A stretch of DNA of 64,000 bases from Roseateles sp. (GTDB taxonomy: Bacteria; Pseudomonadota; Gammaproteobacteria; Burkholderiales; Burkholderiaceae_C). The stretch spans positions 1-64,000 of the forward strand of contig NZ_JAFAGT010000091.1 in assembly GCF_019237615.1 (NCBI RefSeq), given 5' to 3'. A program made the translations under genes and the position numbers. The notes beneath the pieces were generated by a model. That model was not told where the DNA came from and did not search any database. It saw only the letters and a program-made list of their open reading frames with translations. Below, piece by piece: positions 45,679-57,077 of the stretch (position 1 is its first letter; each line of letters starts with the position of its first letter).

Positions 45679-46395
45679 ATGCAGCTTTTTGAACGACTGC
45701 GCGCGCTGGCGGCGGATCCCGATTTCCGCCGCGGCGCGCGCGACATGGCCTCGCCCTCGCTGGGCCTGGCCGCCTGGGGCCTGGTGACGGGCGTCACCAT
45801 GGTGAAGAGCGGGCTCAGCCTGCCGCTGGCCTGCGGGATGTCCCTGCTGGTCTTCGCGGGCAGCGCCCAGCTGACGGCCTTGCCGCTGATCGCGTCCGGC
45901 GCGCCGCTGTGGGTGCTGCTGGCCACGGCCTTCTGCGTCAACCTGCGCTTCGTCATCTTCAGCGCGCAATGGCGCCATTACTTCGGTCACCTGCCGCGTT
46001 GGCAACGCCTTCTGAACGGCTACGTCGCGGCCGACCTGAACTTCGTCTACTTCGTCAAGCGCTACCCAGACCCGGTGCCGGCATCGGGCCAGCAGCGCTA
46101 TTTCTGGGGCGGCGTGGCCGTGAACTGGCCGGCCTGGCAGCTGTGCTCCTTCACCGGCATCCTGCTCGCCGACCGCATACCGACCCACTGGGGCATAGGC
46201 TTTGCCGGCGTGCTGGCGCTGCTGGGCCTGTCCTACTCGCTGCTGACCGAGAAGCTGCTGTGGTGGGTGGCCATGACGGCCGGCGCCGTGTCCATCGCGA
46301 CGTACTCGCTGCCGCTCAAGCTCAACATCCTGTGCGCCATCGTCGCGGCGGGGGCGGTGGGCTGGTGGCTGGATGCACGGAAGGGGCGGGCATGA
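45679..46395 (+). CDS. azlC: AzlC family branched-chain amino acid exporter, large subunit
   Basis: Inner-membrane protein of 238 aa with about seven helices. The AzlC features GLVTGVTMVKSGLSLPLACG, FAGSAQLTALPLI and NLRFVIFSAQWRHYF are present. It works with the small AzlD-type protein encoded next, whose start overlaps its stop (ATGA). BrnFE/AzlCD systems export branched-chain amino acids or related compounds; the substrate here is inferred. Confidence 0.88.
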   Translation: MQLFERLRALAADPDFRRGARDMASPSLGLAAWGLVTGVTMVKSGLSLPLACGMSLLVFAGSAQLTALPLIASGAPLWVLLATAFCVNLRFVIFSAQWRHYFGHLPRWQRLLNGYVAADLNFVYFVKRYPDPVPASGQQRYFWGGVAVNWPAWQLCSFTGILLADRIPTHWGIGFAGVLALLGLSYSLLTEKLLWWVAMTAGAVSIATYSLPLKLNILCAIVAAGAVGWWLDARKGRA

Positions 46396-46721
46396 GCGAA
46401 GCGATGACCTGGGTGGCCCTGTTCGGCCTGGCCGGCATCACGGTGCTGACGCGCGGCTTCTTCATGCTCGGCGAGCAGCCCCTACCCATCCCGGACTGGC
46501 TGCGCGAACTGCTCAAGGTCGCGCCGCTGGCCGCGCTGGTGGCCGTCGTCGCGCCGGAGGTCTTCATGACCCAGGGCCATGTCATCACGACCTGGCAGGA
46601 CGCGCGCTGGCCCGCCACGCTGGCGGCGACGGCCTACTACTTCTGGCGCAAGGGCATCCTGGGCACCATCCTCGTCGGCATGGCCGTCATGCTGCCGTTG
46701 AAGCTCGGGCTCGGCTGGTAG
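46392..46721 (+). CDS. azlD: AzlD family small subunit of the branched-chain amino acid exporter
   Basis: Membrane protein of 109 aa with four helices. It has [30 protein letters not shown] and the C-terminal [18 protein letters not shown] as in AzlD/BrnE proteins. Coupled to azlC by a 4-base overlap. Confidence 0.86.
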   Translation: MSEAMTWVALFGLAGITVLTRGFFMLGEQPLPIPDWLRELLKVAPLAALVAVVAPEVFMTQGHVITTWQDARWPATLAATAYYFWRKGILGTILVGMAVMLPLKLGLGW

Positions 46722-46800
46722 TTGTCGGCCTCTCGGGCCGGCTGGGGGGCGGCTCGGCGCCGGTCCGTGGTTTCAGCGAGGTACCGCGCCGGGCAGAGGC

Positions 46801-46806
46801 GAGAAT
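46801..46806 (+). promoter_or_regulatory. Candidate -10 of the pgk gene
   Basis: GAGAAT stands 33 bases before the pgk ATG in a 118-base gap after azlD. No clear -35. Confidence 0.25.
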
Positions 46807-46839
46807 TGCCCAAGCTCTCTCAACTGCTCCCGCCCGACC

Positions 46840-48033
46840 ATGAACGTCATCCGCTTCTCCGACCTGATCGCCGCCGGCAAGGTGGCGGGCCAGCGCGTCT
46901 TCATCCGCGCCGACCTCAACGTGCCTCAGGACGACAACGGCAACATCACCGAGGACACGCGCATCCGTGCCTCGCTGCCCGCCATCAAGATGGCCCTGGA
47001 GGCCGGCGCCGCCGTCATGGTCACGTCCCATCTGGGCCGCCCGACGGAGGGTGAGTTCAAGCCCGAGGACTCGCTGGCCCCCGTCGCCGAGCGCATGGCC
47101 GAACTGCTGGGCCGCCCGGTGCCGCTGCAGCGCGACTGGGTCGACGCCGTCTCCGTCGCTCCGGGCGAGCTGGTGCTGCTGGAGAACTGCCGCATCAACA
47201 AGGGCGAGAAGAAGTGCGACGAAGGCCTGTCGAGGAAGCTCGCCGCGCTGTGCGACATCTTCGTGCACGACGCCTTCGGCACCGCCCACCGCGCCGAGGC
47301 CACGACCTACGGCATCGCCAAGTACGCTAGAACGGCCTGTGCAGGCCCGCTGCTGGCGGCCGAGATCGACGCCATCACCAAAGCCCTGGCCAACCCTCGC
47401 CGGCCGCTGGTGGCCATCGTCGCCGGCTCCAAGGTCTCGACCAAGCTGACCATATTGCAGAGCCTGGCGAGCAAGGTGGACGGCCTCGTTGTCGGTGGCG
47501 GCATCGCCAACACTTTCATGCTGGCCGCGGGCCTCAAGATCGGCAAGTCGCTGGCCGAGCCCGACCTGGTGGAGCAGGCCAAGGCCGTCATGGCGGCCAT
47601 GGCTGCACGTGGCGCCGAGGTGCCGATCCCCGAGGACGTGGTCACGGCCAAGACCTTCGCGGCCGGCGCGACCGCCTCCGTGAAGGCCGCCACCGACGTG
47701 GACGACGACGATCTCATCCTGGACATCGGCCCCAAGACGGCCGCCAGGCTGGCCGCCAAGCTCAAGGCCGCCGGCACCATCGTCTGGAATGGCCCGGTTG
47801 GCGTGTTCGAGTTCCCGGCCTTCGCGCAGGGCACCGAGGCCATCGCCCGCGCCATCGCCGAAAGCGTGGCCTTCAGCATCGCCGGCGGCGGTGACACGCT
47901 GGCGGCCATCGCCAAGTACGGTATCGAGAAGGACGTGGGCTACATCTCCACCGGCGGCGGCGCCTTCCTGGAGGTGCTGGAAGGCAAGACGCTGCCAGCC
48001 TTCGAGATCCTCAGCCAGCGCGCGGCGGGCTGA
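46840..48033 (+). CDS. pgk: Phosphoglycerate kinase
   Basis: Glycolysis/gluconeogenesis: 1,3-bisphosphoglycerate + ADP to 3-phosphoglycerate + ATP. The 397 aa show [39 protein letters not shown] and the C-terminal [12 protein letters not shown] and [18 protein letters not shown]. The lipoprotein gene starts 4 bases after its stop. Confidence 0.97.
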   Translation: MNVIRFSDLIAAGKVAGQRVFIRADLNVPQDDNGNITEDTRIRASLPAIKMALEAGAAVMVTSHLGRPTEGEFKPEDSLAPVAERMAELLGRPVPLQRDWVDAVSVAPGELVLLENCRINKGEKKCDEGLSRKLAALCDIFVHDAFGTAHRAEATTYGIAKYARTACAGPLLAAEIDAITKALANPRRPLVAIVAGSKVSTKLTILQSLASKVDGLVVGGGIANTFMLAAGLKIGKSLAEPDLVEQAKAVMAAMAARGAEVPIPEDVVTAKTFAAGATASVKAATDVDDDDLILDIGPKTAARLAAKLKAAGTIVWNGPVGVFEFPAFAQGTEAIARAIAESVAFSIAGGGDTLAAIAKYGIEKDVGYISTGGGAFLEVLEGKTLPAFEILSQRAAG

Positions 48034-48037
48034 CGCG

Positions 48038-49237
48038 ATGAGGCGCGGCGCGCTGGCCGGGTCGGTGCTTGCGGCCCTGCTGGCCGGCTGTGCGACGGCG
48101 CCGGTGCTGCAGCCGCGTGCCGAGCCGTACAGCTATGCCAGCGAGCTGCGCCGCGCAGCCGAGATGAAGGGACCGCGAGGCGAAACGGGCGCGCCGCAGC
48201 TGGTCGCGTCGCTACAGGCAATGCTGGGCGACGTGGACGGGGCCATCGTGGCCTTCGACGTCACCCAGCCGAGCCCACGGCTGCCGACGCCAGATCTATC
48301 CCAGGACAGTGCCGAGGACGCGCTGGCCGCCATCCTGCGCGAGGCGGCAACGCGCCAGATCGTCATCCTCAACGAGGCCCATCACCTGCCCATGCACCGC
48401 GCGTTCGCGATGCGGCTGGCGCGCGAGCTGCGCCGGCTGGGCTTCGAGTACCTGGCCTGCGAGACCTTCACGCGCGACCGCGATCCCAATGTGGGCGTGG
48501 TCGACCAGACGAGCGGTGCCTATCTGCAGGACCCGGTGTATGCCGAGTTCATCCGGGAGGCCAAGCGCGACGGCTGGACGCTGGTGGCCTACGAGAGCGA
48601 GCCGCCGGACATGTCCGTGTCGGCGGTGGAACGCATCCGTCAGCGCGAGCGCGGCCAGGCCCGCAACCTCGTCGAGCAGGTGCTCGCGAAGCGACCGGGG
48701 GCCAAGCTCTTCGTCTACGTGGGCTTCGGTCATGCGCTGAAGACGCCCCAGCGCGTCTCGCCAACCGAGACCGTGCTGTGGATGGCCGGCGAGCTCAAGC
48801 AGCTGAGCGGCATAGACCCGCTGAGCATCGACCAGAGCCGGACCTTCGCCCACCCTGACCCGGCGCGCGAGGTGGCCGGCTACCGCGCCGCGCTGGCCCG
48901 GCATGACGGACCGGCACCGTTCGTGCTGCGCAAGACTGATGGCAGCGCGCGGCTGCTGATGTACGCGCCGGGTTCCGTGGACCTGCAAGTCATCCACCCG
49001 CCGCAGACTCTCGTAAGCGGCCGCCCTGCCTGGCTGGCGTCGTGGGCCCAGCGACGGCCCTTCACCATCCCCGACGGCTGGTTGCCCGCCCAGGGGCGCC
49101 GCCTCATCTACGCCATGCACAAGGCTCACCCGGCCAACGCCATCCCGGCGGACCTCGTCATCGTCGAGGCCGGCAAGCCGGCCCCCGCGCTGATGCTGCC
49201 GCCTGGCGAATTCCGCTTCGAGTTCGAGCCGCTTTGA
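48038..49237 (+). CDS. Lipoprotein with ChaN/Tiki-like domain
   Basis: Protein of 399 aa with a lipoprotein signal (GSVLAALLAGC, Cys about 18). A domain starting at IVILNEAHHLPMHRAFAMRL resembles the first motif of ChaN/Tiki (EreA-like) proteins, in which E and H bind metal or haem; LFVYVGFGHALKT gives a second GFGHA motif. The C-terminal 130 residues are unrecognised. It lies 4 bases after pgk. Haem/iron handling or hydrolase activity are both possible; I claim neither. Confidence 0.6.
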   Translation: MRRGALAGSVLAALLAGCATAPVLQPRAEPYSYASELRRAAEMKGPRGETGAPQLVASLQAMLGDVDGAIVAFDVTQPSPRLPTPDLSQDSAEDALAAILREAATRQIVILNEAHHLPMHRAFAMRLARELRRLGFEYLACETFTRDRDPNVGVVDQTSGAYLQDPVYAEFIREAKRDGWTLVAYESEPPDMSVSAVERIRQRERGQARNLVEQVLAKRPGAKLFVYVGFGHALKTPQRVSPTETVLWMAGELKQLSGIDPLSIDQSRTFAHPDPAREVAGYRAALARHDGPAPFVLRKTDGSARLLMYAPGSVDLQVIHPPQTLVSGRPAWLASWAQRRPFTIPDGWLPAQGRRLIYAMHKAHPANAIPADLVIVEAGKPAPALMLPPGEFRFEFEPL

Positions 49238-49293
49238 TCCGCTTCGGCATGGATTGCCAGGCATCCGGCATCGGCGCCGGCTGAAACGCGGCG

Positions 49294-49299
49294 TAATCT
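49294..49299 (+). promoter_or_regulatory. Candidate -10 of maeB
   Basis: TAATCT, 29 bases before the maeB ATG and ahead of a CTGGAGA ribosome-binding site, in the 90-base gap after the lipoprotein gene. Confidence 0.3.
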
Positions 49300-49327
49300 A
49301 CAGGGTTCCCCCTGGAGATACGTACTC

Positions 49328-51667
<2,340 letters not shown>

Positions 51668-52548
51668 ACTGCGCCAGCGCCACGCCGGCCAGGATGATGC
51701 CGGCGCCCAGCAGCTTGTGCGTGCTGAACTGCTCGCCGCCCCAGGCCCAGGCCGCCAGGCCGGCGATCAGCGGCATCAGGTAGATCAGCGGCGCGGTGCG
51801 GGCCACGCCGCGCCGCTCGTTGGCCCAGCCCCAGGCCAGCCAGCCGATGAAGCCGCCGCCGGCTACCTGCCAGACGGTGCCGGTCCAGACCCACGGCGGC
51901 TGGGCCTGCCAGTCCAGAGCAGCCAGCGACGGCGCGCACCAGAGCAGCATGGGCAGCGTGCAGACCAGGCTGCCATAGCCCAGCACCGTCACGCCGCCGT
52001 GGTGCTGGATCAGCGGCTTGGCCGCAACCGTGTAGTAGCTGAACAGCGCCGCGGCGGCCAGCAGCATCAGGTCGCCGAGGCCGGCCTGCCAGTCGGCGGC
52101 CAGCAGCTTGTCCGACGTGAACATCAGCGCGCCCGCCGCGGCCGCCGTCACGCCGGCGATCTGGCCCGGCGACAGCCGCTCCACACCGCTCAGCCGCAGG
52201 ATCAGCAGCGTGAACACCGGCCCGCAGGCCAGCAGCACACTGGCGCTGAACGCGGTGGACCCCTGCATGCCGTAGGTCGACAGCAACAGGTGCAGGCCCT
52301 GGCCGGTCAGCGTCAGCTGCACCAGCGGCCAGACCTCGCTGCGGTCCAGCCGCGGCCAGCGCAGGCGGAAACGCCAGCACAGCAGCGCCGCGGCGCACAG
52401 CGGCATCAGCAGGTAGCGCAGGCCCAGGAAGCCGGCCGGACCGACCTGGTTGAACAGAGCCTTGGACAGCGGGAAGTTCAGCCCCCACACCAGCACCACG
52501 GCGAGGGCGGCGGCGAGCGGGGCGGCGTGGTGATCCTTCATGCGCTAG

Positions 52549-52569
52549 CATCTTCTCATATGAGAGATG
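52549..52569. promoter_or_regulatory. Palindromic operator over the XRE-cupin start codon
   Basis: TCTCATATGAGA (52554-52565) is a perfect 12-bp palindrome whose centre contains the regulator's own ATG (52560). CATC (52549-52552) and GATG (52566-52569) extend it with a one-base offset. TAGCAT (52546-52551) could be the -10 of a leaderless regulator message. Autorepression and control of the DMT gene are inferred. Confidence 0.6.
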
Positions 52570-53153
52570 ATTTCTCTGATTCGATCGAGGAAGGCCGGTT
52601 CGAACGCCAACTGGCTGAACGCCTGGCCGCGCTGCGCATGGCGGCGGGTTGGTCGCTGGACGAGCTCGCCACGCGCAGCGGCGTCAGCCGTGCGACGCTG
52701 AGCCGGCTGGAGCGCGCCGAGACCAGCCCGACGGCCACGCTGCTTTCGCGCCTGGCCCGTGCCCACGGCCTGCCGCTGAGCCGCTTGCTGGCCGACGCCG
52801 AGGCCTTGCCCGTGCGCCTGCTGCGCGCAGCGGACCAGCCGGGCTGGCACGACCAGCAGAGCGGCTTCGAGCGCCTGATGCGCTGCCCGCCGCTGGCCGG
52901 CTTCGCGACCGAGGTCATAGAGGCCCGTCTCCAACCCGGTGCCGAACTGGCCTACGACGAGCCCACCGTCGCGCGGCTGGAGCACCACCTGTGTCTGCTG
53001 GAAGGCCGGCTGCGGCTGACGCTGCAAGGCCAGGTCTTCGAGCTGGCAGCCGGGGACTCCATCAGCTTCCGCTGCCTGGGGCGCAGCGTTTTCGCCAATC
53101 CCGGGGCCGGGTCCACGCGCTATCTGCTCGCGATGACGGTGCCCAGCCTGTAA
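52560..53153 (+). CDS. XRE family regulator with C-terminal cupin domain
   Basis: Regulator of 197 aa. The N-terminal helix-turn-helix at about residues 20-75 has the pattern LRMAAGWSLDELATRSGVSR followed by ATLSRLERAETSPTATLLSRL. The cupin domain, about 115-195, contains HHLCLLEGRLRLTLQGQVFEL and GDSISFR. Such XRE-cupin proteins usually sense a small molecule. The start codon lies in the palindrome and there is no ribosome-binding site, so leaderless translation is likely. Confidence 0.88.
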   Translation: MRDDFSDSIEEGRFERQLAERLAALRMAAGWSLDELATRSGVSRATLSRLERAETSPTATLLSRLARAHGLPLSRLLADAEALPVRLLRAADQPGWHDQQSGFERLMRCPPLAGFATEVIEARLQPGAELAYDEPTVARLEHHLCLLEGRLRLTLQGQVFELAAGDSISFRCLGRSVFANPGAGSTRYLLAMTVPSL

Positions 53154-53209
53154 CCGGGCGCTAACTGCCCATGAGTTCAGACCTGACCCCGCACCTCGCG
53201 CCCCGGGCC

Positions 53210-53233
53210 CCCTGATGCCCTGATGCCCTGATG
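53210..53233. repeat. Three tandem copies of CCCTGATG
   Basis: CCCTGATG is repeated exactly three times in a row, 57 bases after the XRE-cupin stop. Eight-base units would change frame if translated; here they are non-coding. Confidence 0.85.
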
Positions 53234-53431
53234 CCGGGGCGCTGATGGACCAGTCCCAGGTCCTGCCAGCCGCCTGCGTCCGGCCGTGAGCAACCACTTC
53301 GAGAGCCTGCGGGGCCGTGCGCGCCGCTCGGATCCAGCAGGCTCGGCGACGATGTGCTCGACCCGCTGAGCGTTTTCTTCGAGCAGGGGCTGGCTTGAAA
53401 CGGGACGAAACTCCGGCGGGGTCCGGCGGAC

Positions 53432-53437
53432 CATAAT
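53432..53437 (+). promoter_or_regulatory. Candidate -10 of pyk
   Basis: CATAAT, 28 bases before the pyk ATG, in an otherwise GC-rich gap. No matching -35 at 17 bases. Confidence 0.35.
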
Positions 53438-53465
53438 TCCGCGCCCCAGATACGTGAGACAAGCC

Positions 53466-54896
53466 ATGACCCGCGCCACCAAGATCGTCGCCACCCTCGG
53501 CCCCGCTTCCAACACGCCCGAGGTGCTGGAGAAGATGATCCGCGCCGGCGTCGACGTCGTGCGCCTGAACTTCTCGCACGGCAAGGCCCAAGACCACATC
53601 GACCGCGCGACCATGGTCCGCGCGGCGGCCGAGCGCGTCGGCAAGTCAGTGGCCATCATGGCCGACCTGCAAGGCCCCAAGATCCGTGTCGGCAAGTTCG
53701 AGGGCGGCAAGATCGAGCTCATCCCCGGCGCCAGGTTCATCCTCGACGCCGACCGCACCGAGCCGGGCAACCAGGACATCGCCAGCCTGGACTACAAGGA
53801 GCTGCCGCGCGACGTGAAGCCCGGCGACACGCTGCTGCTCAACGACGGCCTGCTGGTGTTGACCGTGGAGGCCGTGCGCGGCGCCCAGGTGCACACCATC
53901 GTCAAGCTGGGCGGCGAGCTGTCCAACAACAAGGGCATCAACAAGCAGGGCGGCGGTCTGACGGCACCGGCGCTGACGGCCAAGGACATGGACGACATCA
54001 AGACCGCGATGTCCTTCCAGTGCGAGTACCTGGCCGTCAGCTTCCCCAAGAACGCGACCGACATGGAGATGGCACGACAGCTGGCCAACGTGGCCGGCGA
54101 GCCCTGGCGCCACAAGCCCGCCATGATCGCCAAGATCGAGCGCTACGAGGCCATCCCCCACCTGGAAGCCATCCTGAAGGCCAGCGACGGCATCATGGTG
54201 GCGCGCGGCGACCTCGCCGTGGAAGTGGGCAACGCGGCCGTGCCGGCGCTGCAGAAACGCATGATCAAGCTGGCCCGCGAGATGGACAAGGTCTCCATCA
54301 CGGCCACGCAGATGATGGAGTCCATGATCGTCAACCCGGTGCCCACGCGCGCCGAGGTCAGCGACGTGGCCAACGCGGTGCTGGACGGCACCGACGCGGT
54401 CATGCTGTCGGCCGAGACGGCCGCCGGCAAGTTCCCCATCGAGACCGTCGAGCAGATGGCCGCCATCGCGCTGGAGGCCGAGCGCGCCGAATTCGTCACG
54501 CTGGACACCGACTTCGCCGGCCGCCAGTTCGGCCGCATCGACCAGTCCATCGCCATGGGTGCGCTGTTCACCGCCCACCACCTGGGCTGCAAGGCCATCC
54601 TGGCGCTGACCGAGTCCGGCTCGACGGCGCTGTGGATGAGCCGCCATCGCATCAATGTGCCCATCTTCGGTCTGACGACGCAGCAGGTCAGCCAGCGCAA
54701 GATGGCGCTTTACCGCAACGTGTTGCCGCTGCTGATGCCCAAGTTCGACGACCGCGACGTGGCCCTGGCCGCGGCCGAGAAGATCCTCGTCGAGCGCGGC
54801 GTGCTGATGCCGGGCGATACCTATGCCATCACCTGCGGCGAGCCCATGGGCTATCCTGGCGGCACCAACATGCTGAAGGTCGGCCGGGTCGGCTGA
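53466..54896 (+). CDS. pyk: Pyruvate kinase
   Basis: Final glycolytic step, phosphoenolpyruvate + ADP to pyruvate + ATP. The 476 aa show TKIVATLGPAS, VDVVRLNFSHG, the signature MIAKIERYEAI, MVARGDLAVEVG, SITATQMMESM and GTDAVMLSAETAAGKFP. ATG 53466 gives the normal start; a GTG four codons upstream (53454) is less likely. Confidence 0.97.
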   Translation: MTRATKIVATLGPASNTPEVLEKMIRAGVDVVRLNFSHGKAQDHIDRATMVRAAAERVGKSVAIMADLQGPKIRVGKFEGGKIELIPGARFILDADRTEPGNQDIASLDYKELPRDVKPGDTLLLNDGLLVLTVEAVRGAQVHTIVKLGGELSNNKGINKQGGGLTAPALTAKDMDDIKTAMSFQCEYLAVSFPKNATDMEMARQLANVAGEPWRHKPAMIAKIERYEAIPHLEAILKASDGIMVARGDLAVEVGNAAVPALQKRMIKLAREMDKVSITATQMMESMIVNPVPTRAEVSDVANAVLDGTDAVMLSAETAAGKFPIETVEQMAAIALEAERAEFVTLDTDFAGRQFGRIDQSIAMGALFTAHHLGCKAILALTESGSTALWMSRHRINVPIFGLTTQQVSQRKMALYRNVLPLLMPKFDDRDVALAAAEKILVERGVLMPGDTYAITCGEPMGYPGGTNMLKVGRVG

Positions 54897-54911
54897 CCCT
54901 CGACTTGAGGG
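54897..54911 (+). terminator. Weak hairpin after pyk
   Basis: CCCTC-gactt-GAGGG directly follows the pyk stop codon. The short stem with no T-run is weak evidence. Confidence 0.25.
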
Positions 54912-54977
54912 GGCCGGGAAAGGCTGCGGTCAGTCTGGAACAAGCCCTCTGTCATTGGCAGCCGGAACAATGCCAAC

Positions 54978-55934
54978 ATGTCTGCCGTGACCCGAGATCC
55001 CGGTGCCAGTCTGGACGTGATCCTGCCGGCATTCAACGAAGCGGCCAATCTGATGGCCTTGTTTGCCCAGCTGCAACGCGTGCTGGGCGCCCTGACGCCA
55101 CGTTGGCGCATCCTGCTCATCGACGACGGGAGCAGTGACGACACCGGTGCCGTCGCGCTCGCCGCGCGCGCCTCCGGCCTGCCGCTGCGCTATGTGAGGC
55201 TGTCGCGCAATTTCGGCAAGGAGGCCGCTCTGACGGCCGGCCTGGCCGTCGCCGACGCCGACCGCGTGCTGCTGATGGACGCCGACGGCCAGCATGCGCC
55301 CGAGCTGATCGCGCAGATGGACGAATCCTGGCAACGCGGCGTCGACATGGTCTGCGCGGTGCGTGCCAACCGCAACGAGGAGGGGCTGCTCAAGCGCCTG
55401 GGCACCAACCTCTTCTACAGCATCGTCAACGCGTCATCGCAGCTGCAGATTCCGCCCGACGCGGGCGATTTCCGCATGCTGGACCGGCGCGTCGTCGCGG
55501 CGCTGAACGCGCTGCCGGAGCGCAACCGCTTCATGAAGGGCCTCTACGCCTGGGTGGGTTTTCGCACCGAGTTCCTGTCCTATACGCCGCTGGCCCGCAC
55601 GGCCGGCAGCAGCAGCTTCTCGATGCGCCGCCTGATCCGCCTTGCGCTGACCGGTGTCACGGCCTTCAGCAACCTGCCGCTGCGCATCTGGAGCGGCCTG
55701 GGCGCGCTGGCCGCGCTGGGCGGCCTGGCCTATGGCGCGTGGATCGTCGCCGAGCACTTGATCTACGGCGACCAGATCCCCGGCTGGGCGACCGTGGTCG
55801 TAGGCCTGATGTTCTTCGGCGGCATCCAGATGTTGTCCATCGGCATCATCGGCGAGTACGTGGGCCGCATCTTCGACGAGGTCAAGCATAGGCCGGTCTA
55901 TCTCATCGCCCAGGACACGGGCAACCCGCCATGA
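54978..55934 (+). CDS. GT2 polyprenyl-phosphate sugar transferase (ArnC/GtrB/DPM-like)
   Basis: Membrane-linked glycosyltransferase of 318 aa. The GT2 domain (1-230) has VILPAFNEAANL, LIDDGSSDDT and the catalytic LLMDADGQH; two helices at the C-terminus (about 235-300) precede EYVGRIFDEVKHRPVYL. This architecture makes undecaprenyl-phosphate sugars (ArnC, GtrB). Its stop overlaps the next gene (ATGA), and GtrA and ArnT-like genes follow, so it likely charges the lipid carrier for envelope modification. Confidence 0.9.
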   Translation: MSAVTRDPGASLDVILPAFNEAANLMALFAQLQRVLGALTPRWRILLIDDGSSDDTGAVALAARASGLPLRYVRLSRNFGKEAALTAGLAVADADRVLLMDADGQHAPELIAQMDESWQRGVDMVCAVRANRNEEGLLKRLGTNLFYSIVNASSQLQIPPDAGDFRMLDRRVVAALNALPERNRFMKGLYAWVGFRTEFLSYTPLARTAGSSSFSMRRLIRLALTGVTAFSNLPLRIWSGLGALAALGGLAYGAWIVAEHLIYGDQIPGWATVVVGLMFFGGIQMLSIGIIGEYVGRIFDEVKHRPVYLIAQDTGNPP

Positions 55935-56722
55935 CGCCGCTGCGACAACTGTCCGTCTGTGCGGACGACTACGGACTCGGCGCGGCCGTCGACCGCGGCA
56001 TCCTCGCGCTTGCGGCGCAGGGGCGCATCACGGCGCTGAGCTGCCTCGTCACACCGCCGCGCTGGGATGCCGCGGGCGCGGCGCTGCAGGACTGCCCCGT
56101 CGCCACCGGCCTGCACTTCAACCTGACCGAAGGCCGGCCCCTCAGCCCGTCGCTGCGCCTGCGCTGGCCGCGCTTTCCCGGCCTGGGCGCACTGATGGCC
56201 CAGGCCTTCCTTGGTCGACTGCCGGCGGAACTGCCGGACGAATTCCAGGCCCAGCTGCAGCGCTTCGTCGCCGTGACCGGCCGGGCGCCGGACTTCATCG
56301 ACGGTCACCAGCATGTCCATGCGCTGCCCGGTGTGCGGCCCATCGTGCTGGCAGCCGCGCAAGGTCTCGGCCTGCCGCTGCGCAGCACGGGCCGCGTCGC
56401 GGGGCCAGGCTTCGCGTTCAAGCGGCGCGTCATCGAGGCTTGTGGCGGCCGGGCGCTGGGAGCCGAGATGCAGGCCGAGCGCCTGCCCGCGGTGTCGGCG
56501 CTGGTGGGCGTCTACGATTTCGACCCGCACGCCGATTACCGCGCGCTGATGCGCGGCTGGCTGGGCACCGTGCCCGACGGCGCGCTGCTGTTCTGTCACC
56601 CGGCGCTGGGCCAGCCTGACGTGGGTGACGCCATCGCCGCCGCGCGTGCCAACGAGATGGCCTACCTTGCCAGCGAGGCCTTTTCGGTCGACCTGGCCGA
56701 GTTCGGCGTCAGGCTCGCCTGA
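55931..56722 (+). CDS. ChbG/HpnK (YdjC) family carbohydrate deacetylase
   Basis: Metal-dependent deacetylase of 263 aa. Motifs: CADDYGLG (metal Asp), GLHFNLTEGRPL, and DGHQHVHALPG with the two metal histidines. Family members deacetylate chitooligosaccharides (ChbG) or hopanoid sugars (HpnK). Coupled to the GT2 gene, so deacetylation of a lipid-linked N-acetyl sugar is the likely task (inference). Its last 14 bases overlap the 3' end of the convergent gtrA-like gene. Confidence 0.88.
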   Translation: MTPLRQLSVCADDYGLGAAVDRGILALAAQGRITALSCLVTPPRWDAAGAALQDCPVATGLHFNLTEGRPLSPSLRLRWPRFPGLGALMAQAFLGRLPAELPDEFQAQLQRFVAVTGRAPDFIDGHQHVHALPGVRPIVLAAAQGLGLPLRSTGRVAGPGFAFKRRVIEACGGRALGAEMQAERLPAVSALVGVYDFDPHADYRALMRGWLGTVPDGALLFCHPALGQPDVGDAIAAARANEMAYLASEAFSVDLAEFGVRLA

Positions 56723-57077
56723 AGGTCCAGGCGCGGTTGGCCAGGAAGCTGGCCCCCATGACGATGAGTGTCGCGCCGGCCTGGGCCAGCAGATAGTGCA
56801 GCCCGGCGTGCACGCCCGCGGCGACCAGCCCCATGCCCAGCAGTGCGCCGGCGCCGGCTGTCAGGTGGAAGCGCCACCAGGCCGGCAGCCAGGGGCCACG
56901 GTGGGCGAAGGTGTAGTGCCGGTTGGCCCAGAACGCGACCTGTGCACCAAGCAGCGCGCCGGCCCCCGAGGCCAGCCAGGCCGGCCAATGCCAGGCCTCG
57001 ACGGCCAGTGCCAGCAACGCATAGTGCGCGGCCGTGGCGGCGCCGCCTACAGCCGCGTAGCGTGCCAGCCGCTTCAC
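56709..57077 (-). CDS. GtrA family membrane protein (putative lipid-linked sugar flippase)
   Basis: Small membrane protein of 122 aa with four helices: RYAAVGGAATAAHYALLALA, GAQVAFWANRHYTFAHRG, and the C-terminal GASFLANRAWTFRRA (the N-x-x-WTF repeat of GtrA). The start is GTG 57077, overlapping the stop of the ArnT-like gene (GTGA). GtrA proteins are thought to flip undecaprenyl-phosphate-linked sugars. Confidence 0.87.
   Translation of the reverse strand: MKRLARYAAVGGAATAAHYALLALAVEAWHWPAWLASGAGALLGAQVAFWANRHYTFAHRGPWLPAWWRFHLTAGAGALLGMGLVAAGVHAGLHYLLAQAGATLIVMGASFLANRAWTFRRA

Larger units (their letters stand above)
53154..53465. other. 312-base gap before pyk, no gene recognised
   Basis: No convincing coding sequence on either strand. 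It contains three tandem CCCTGATG copies and a CATAAT -10-like element close to pyk. The reverse strand is open but shows no known protein. Confidence 0.5.

Noticed and set aside
52560-53153. XRE protein with neighbour read as a toxin-antitoxin pair
   Set aside because: The partner is a ten-helix DMT transporter and the regulator has a sensory cupin domain; neither is toxin-like.
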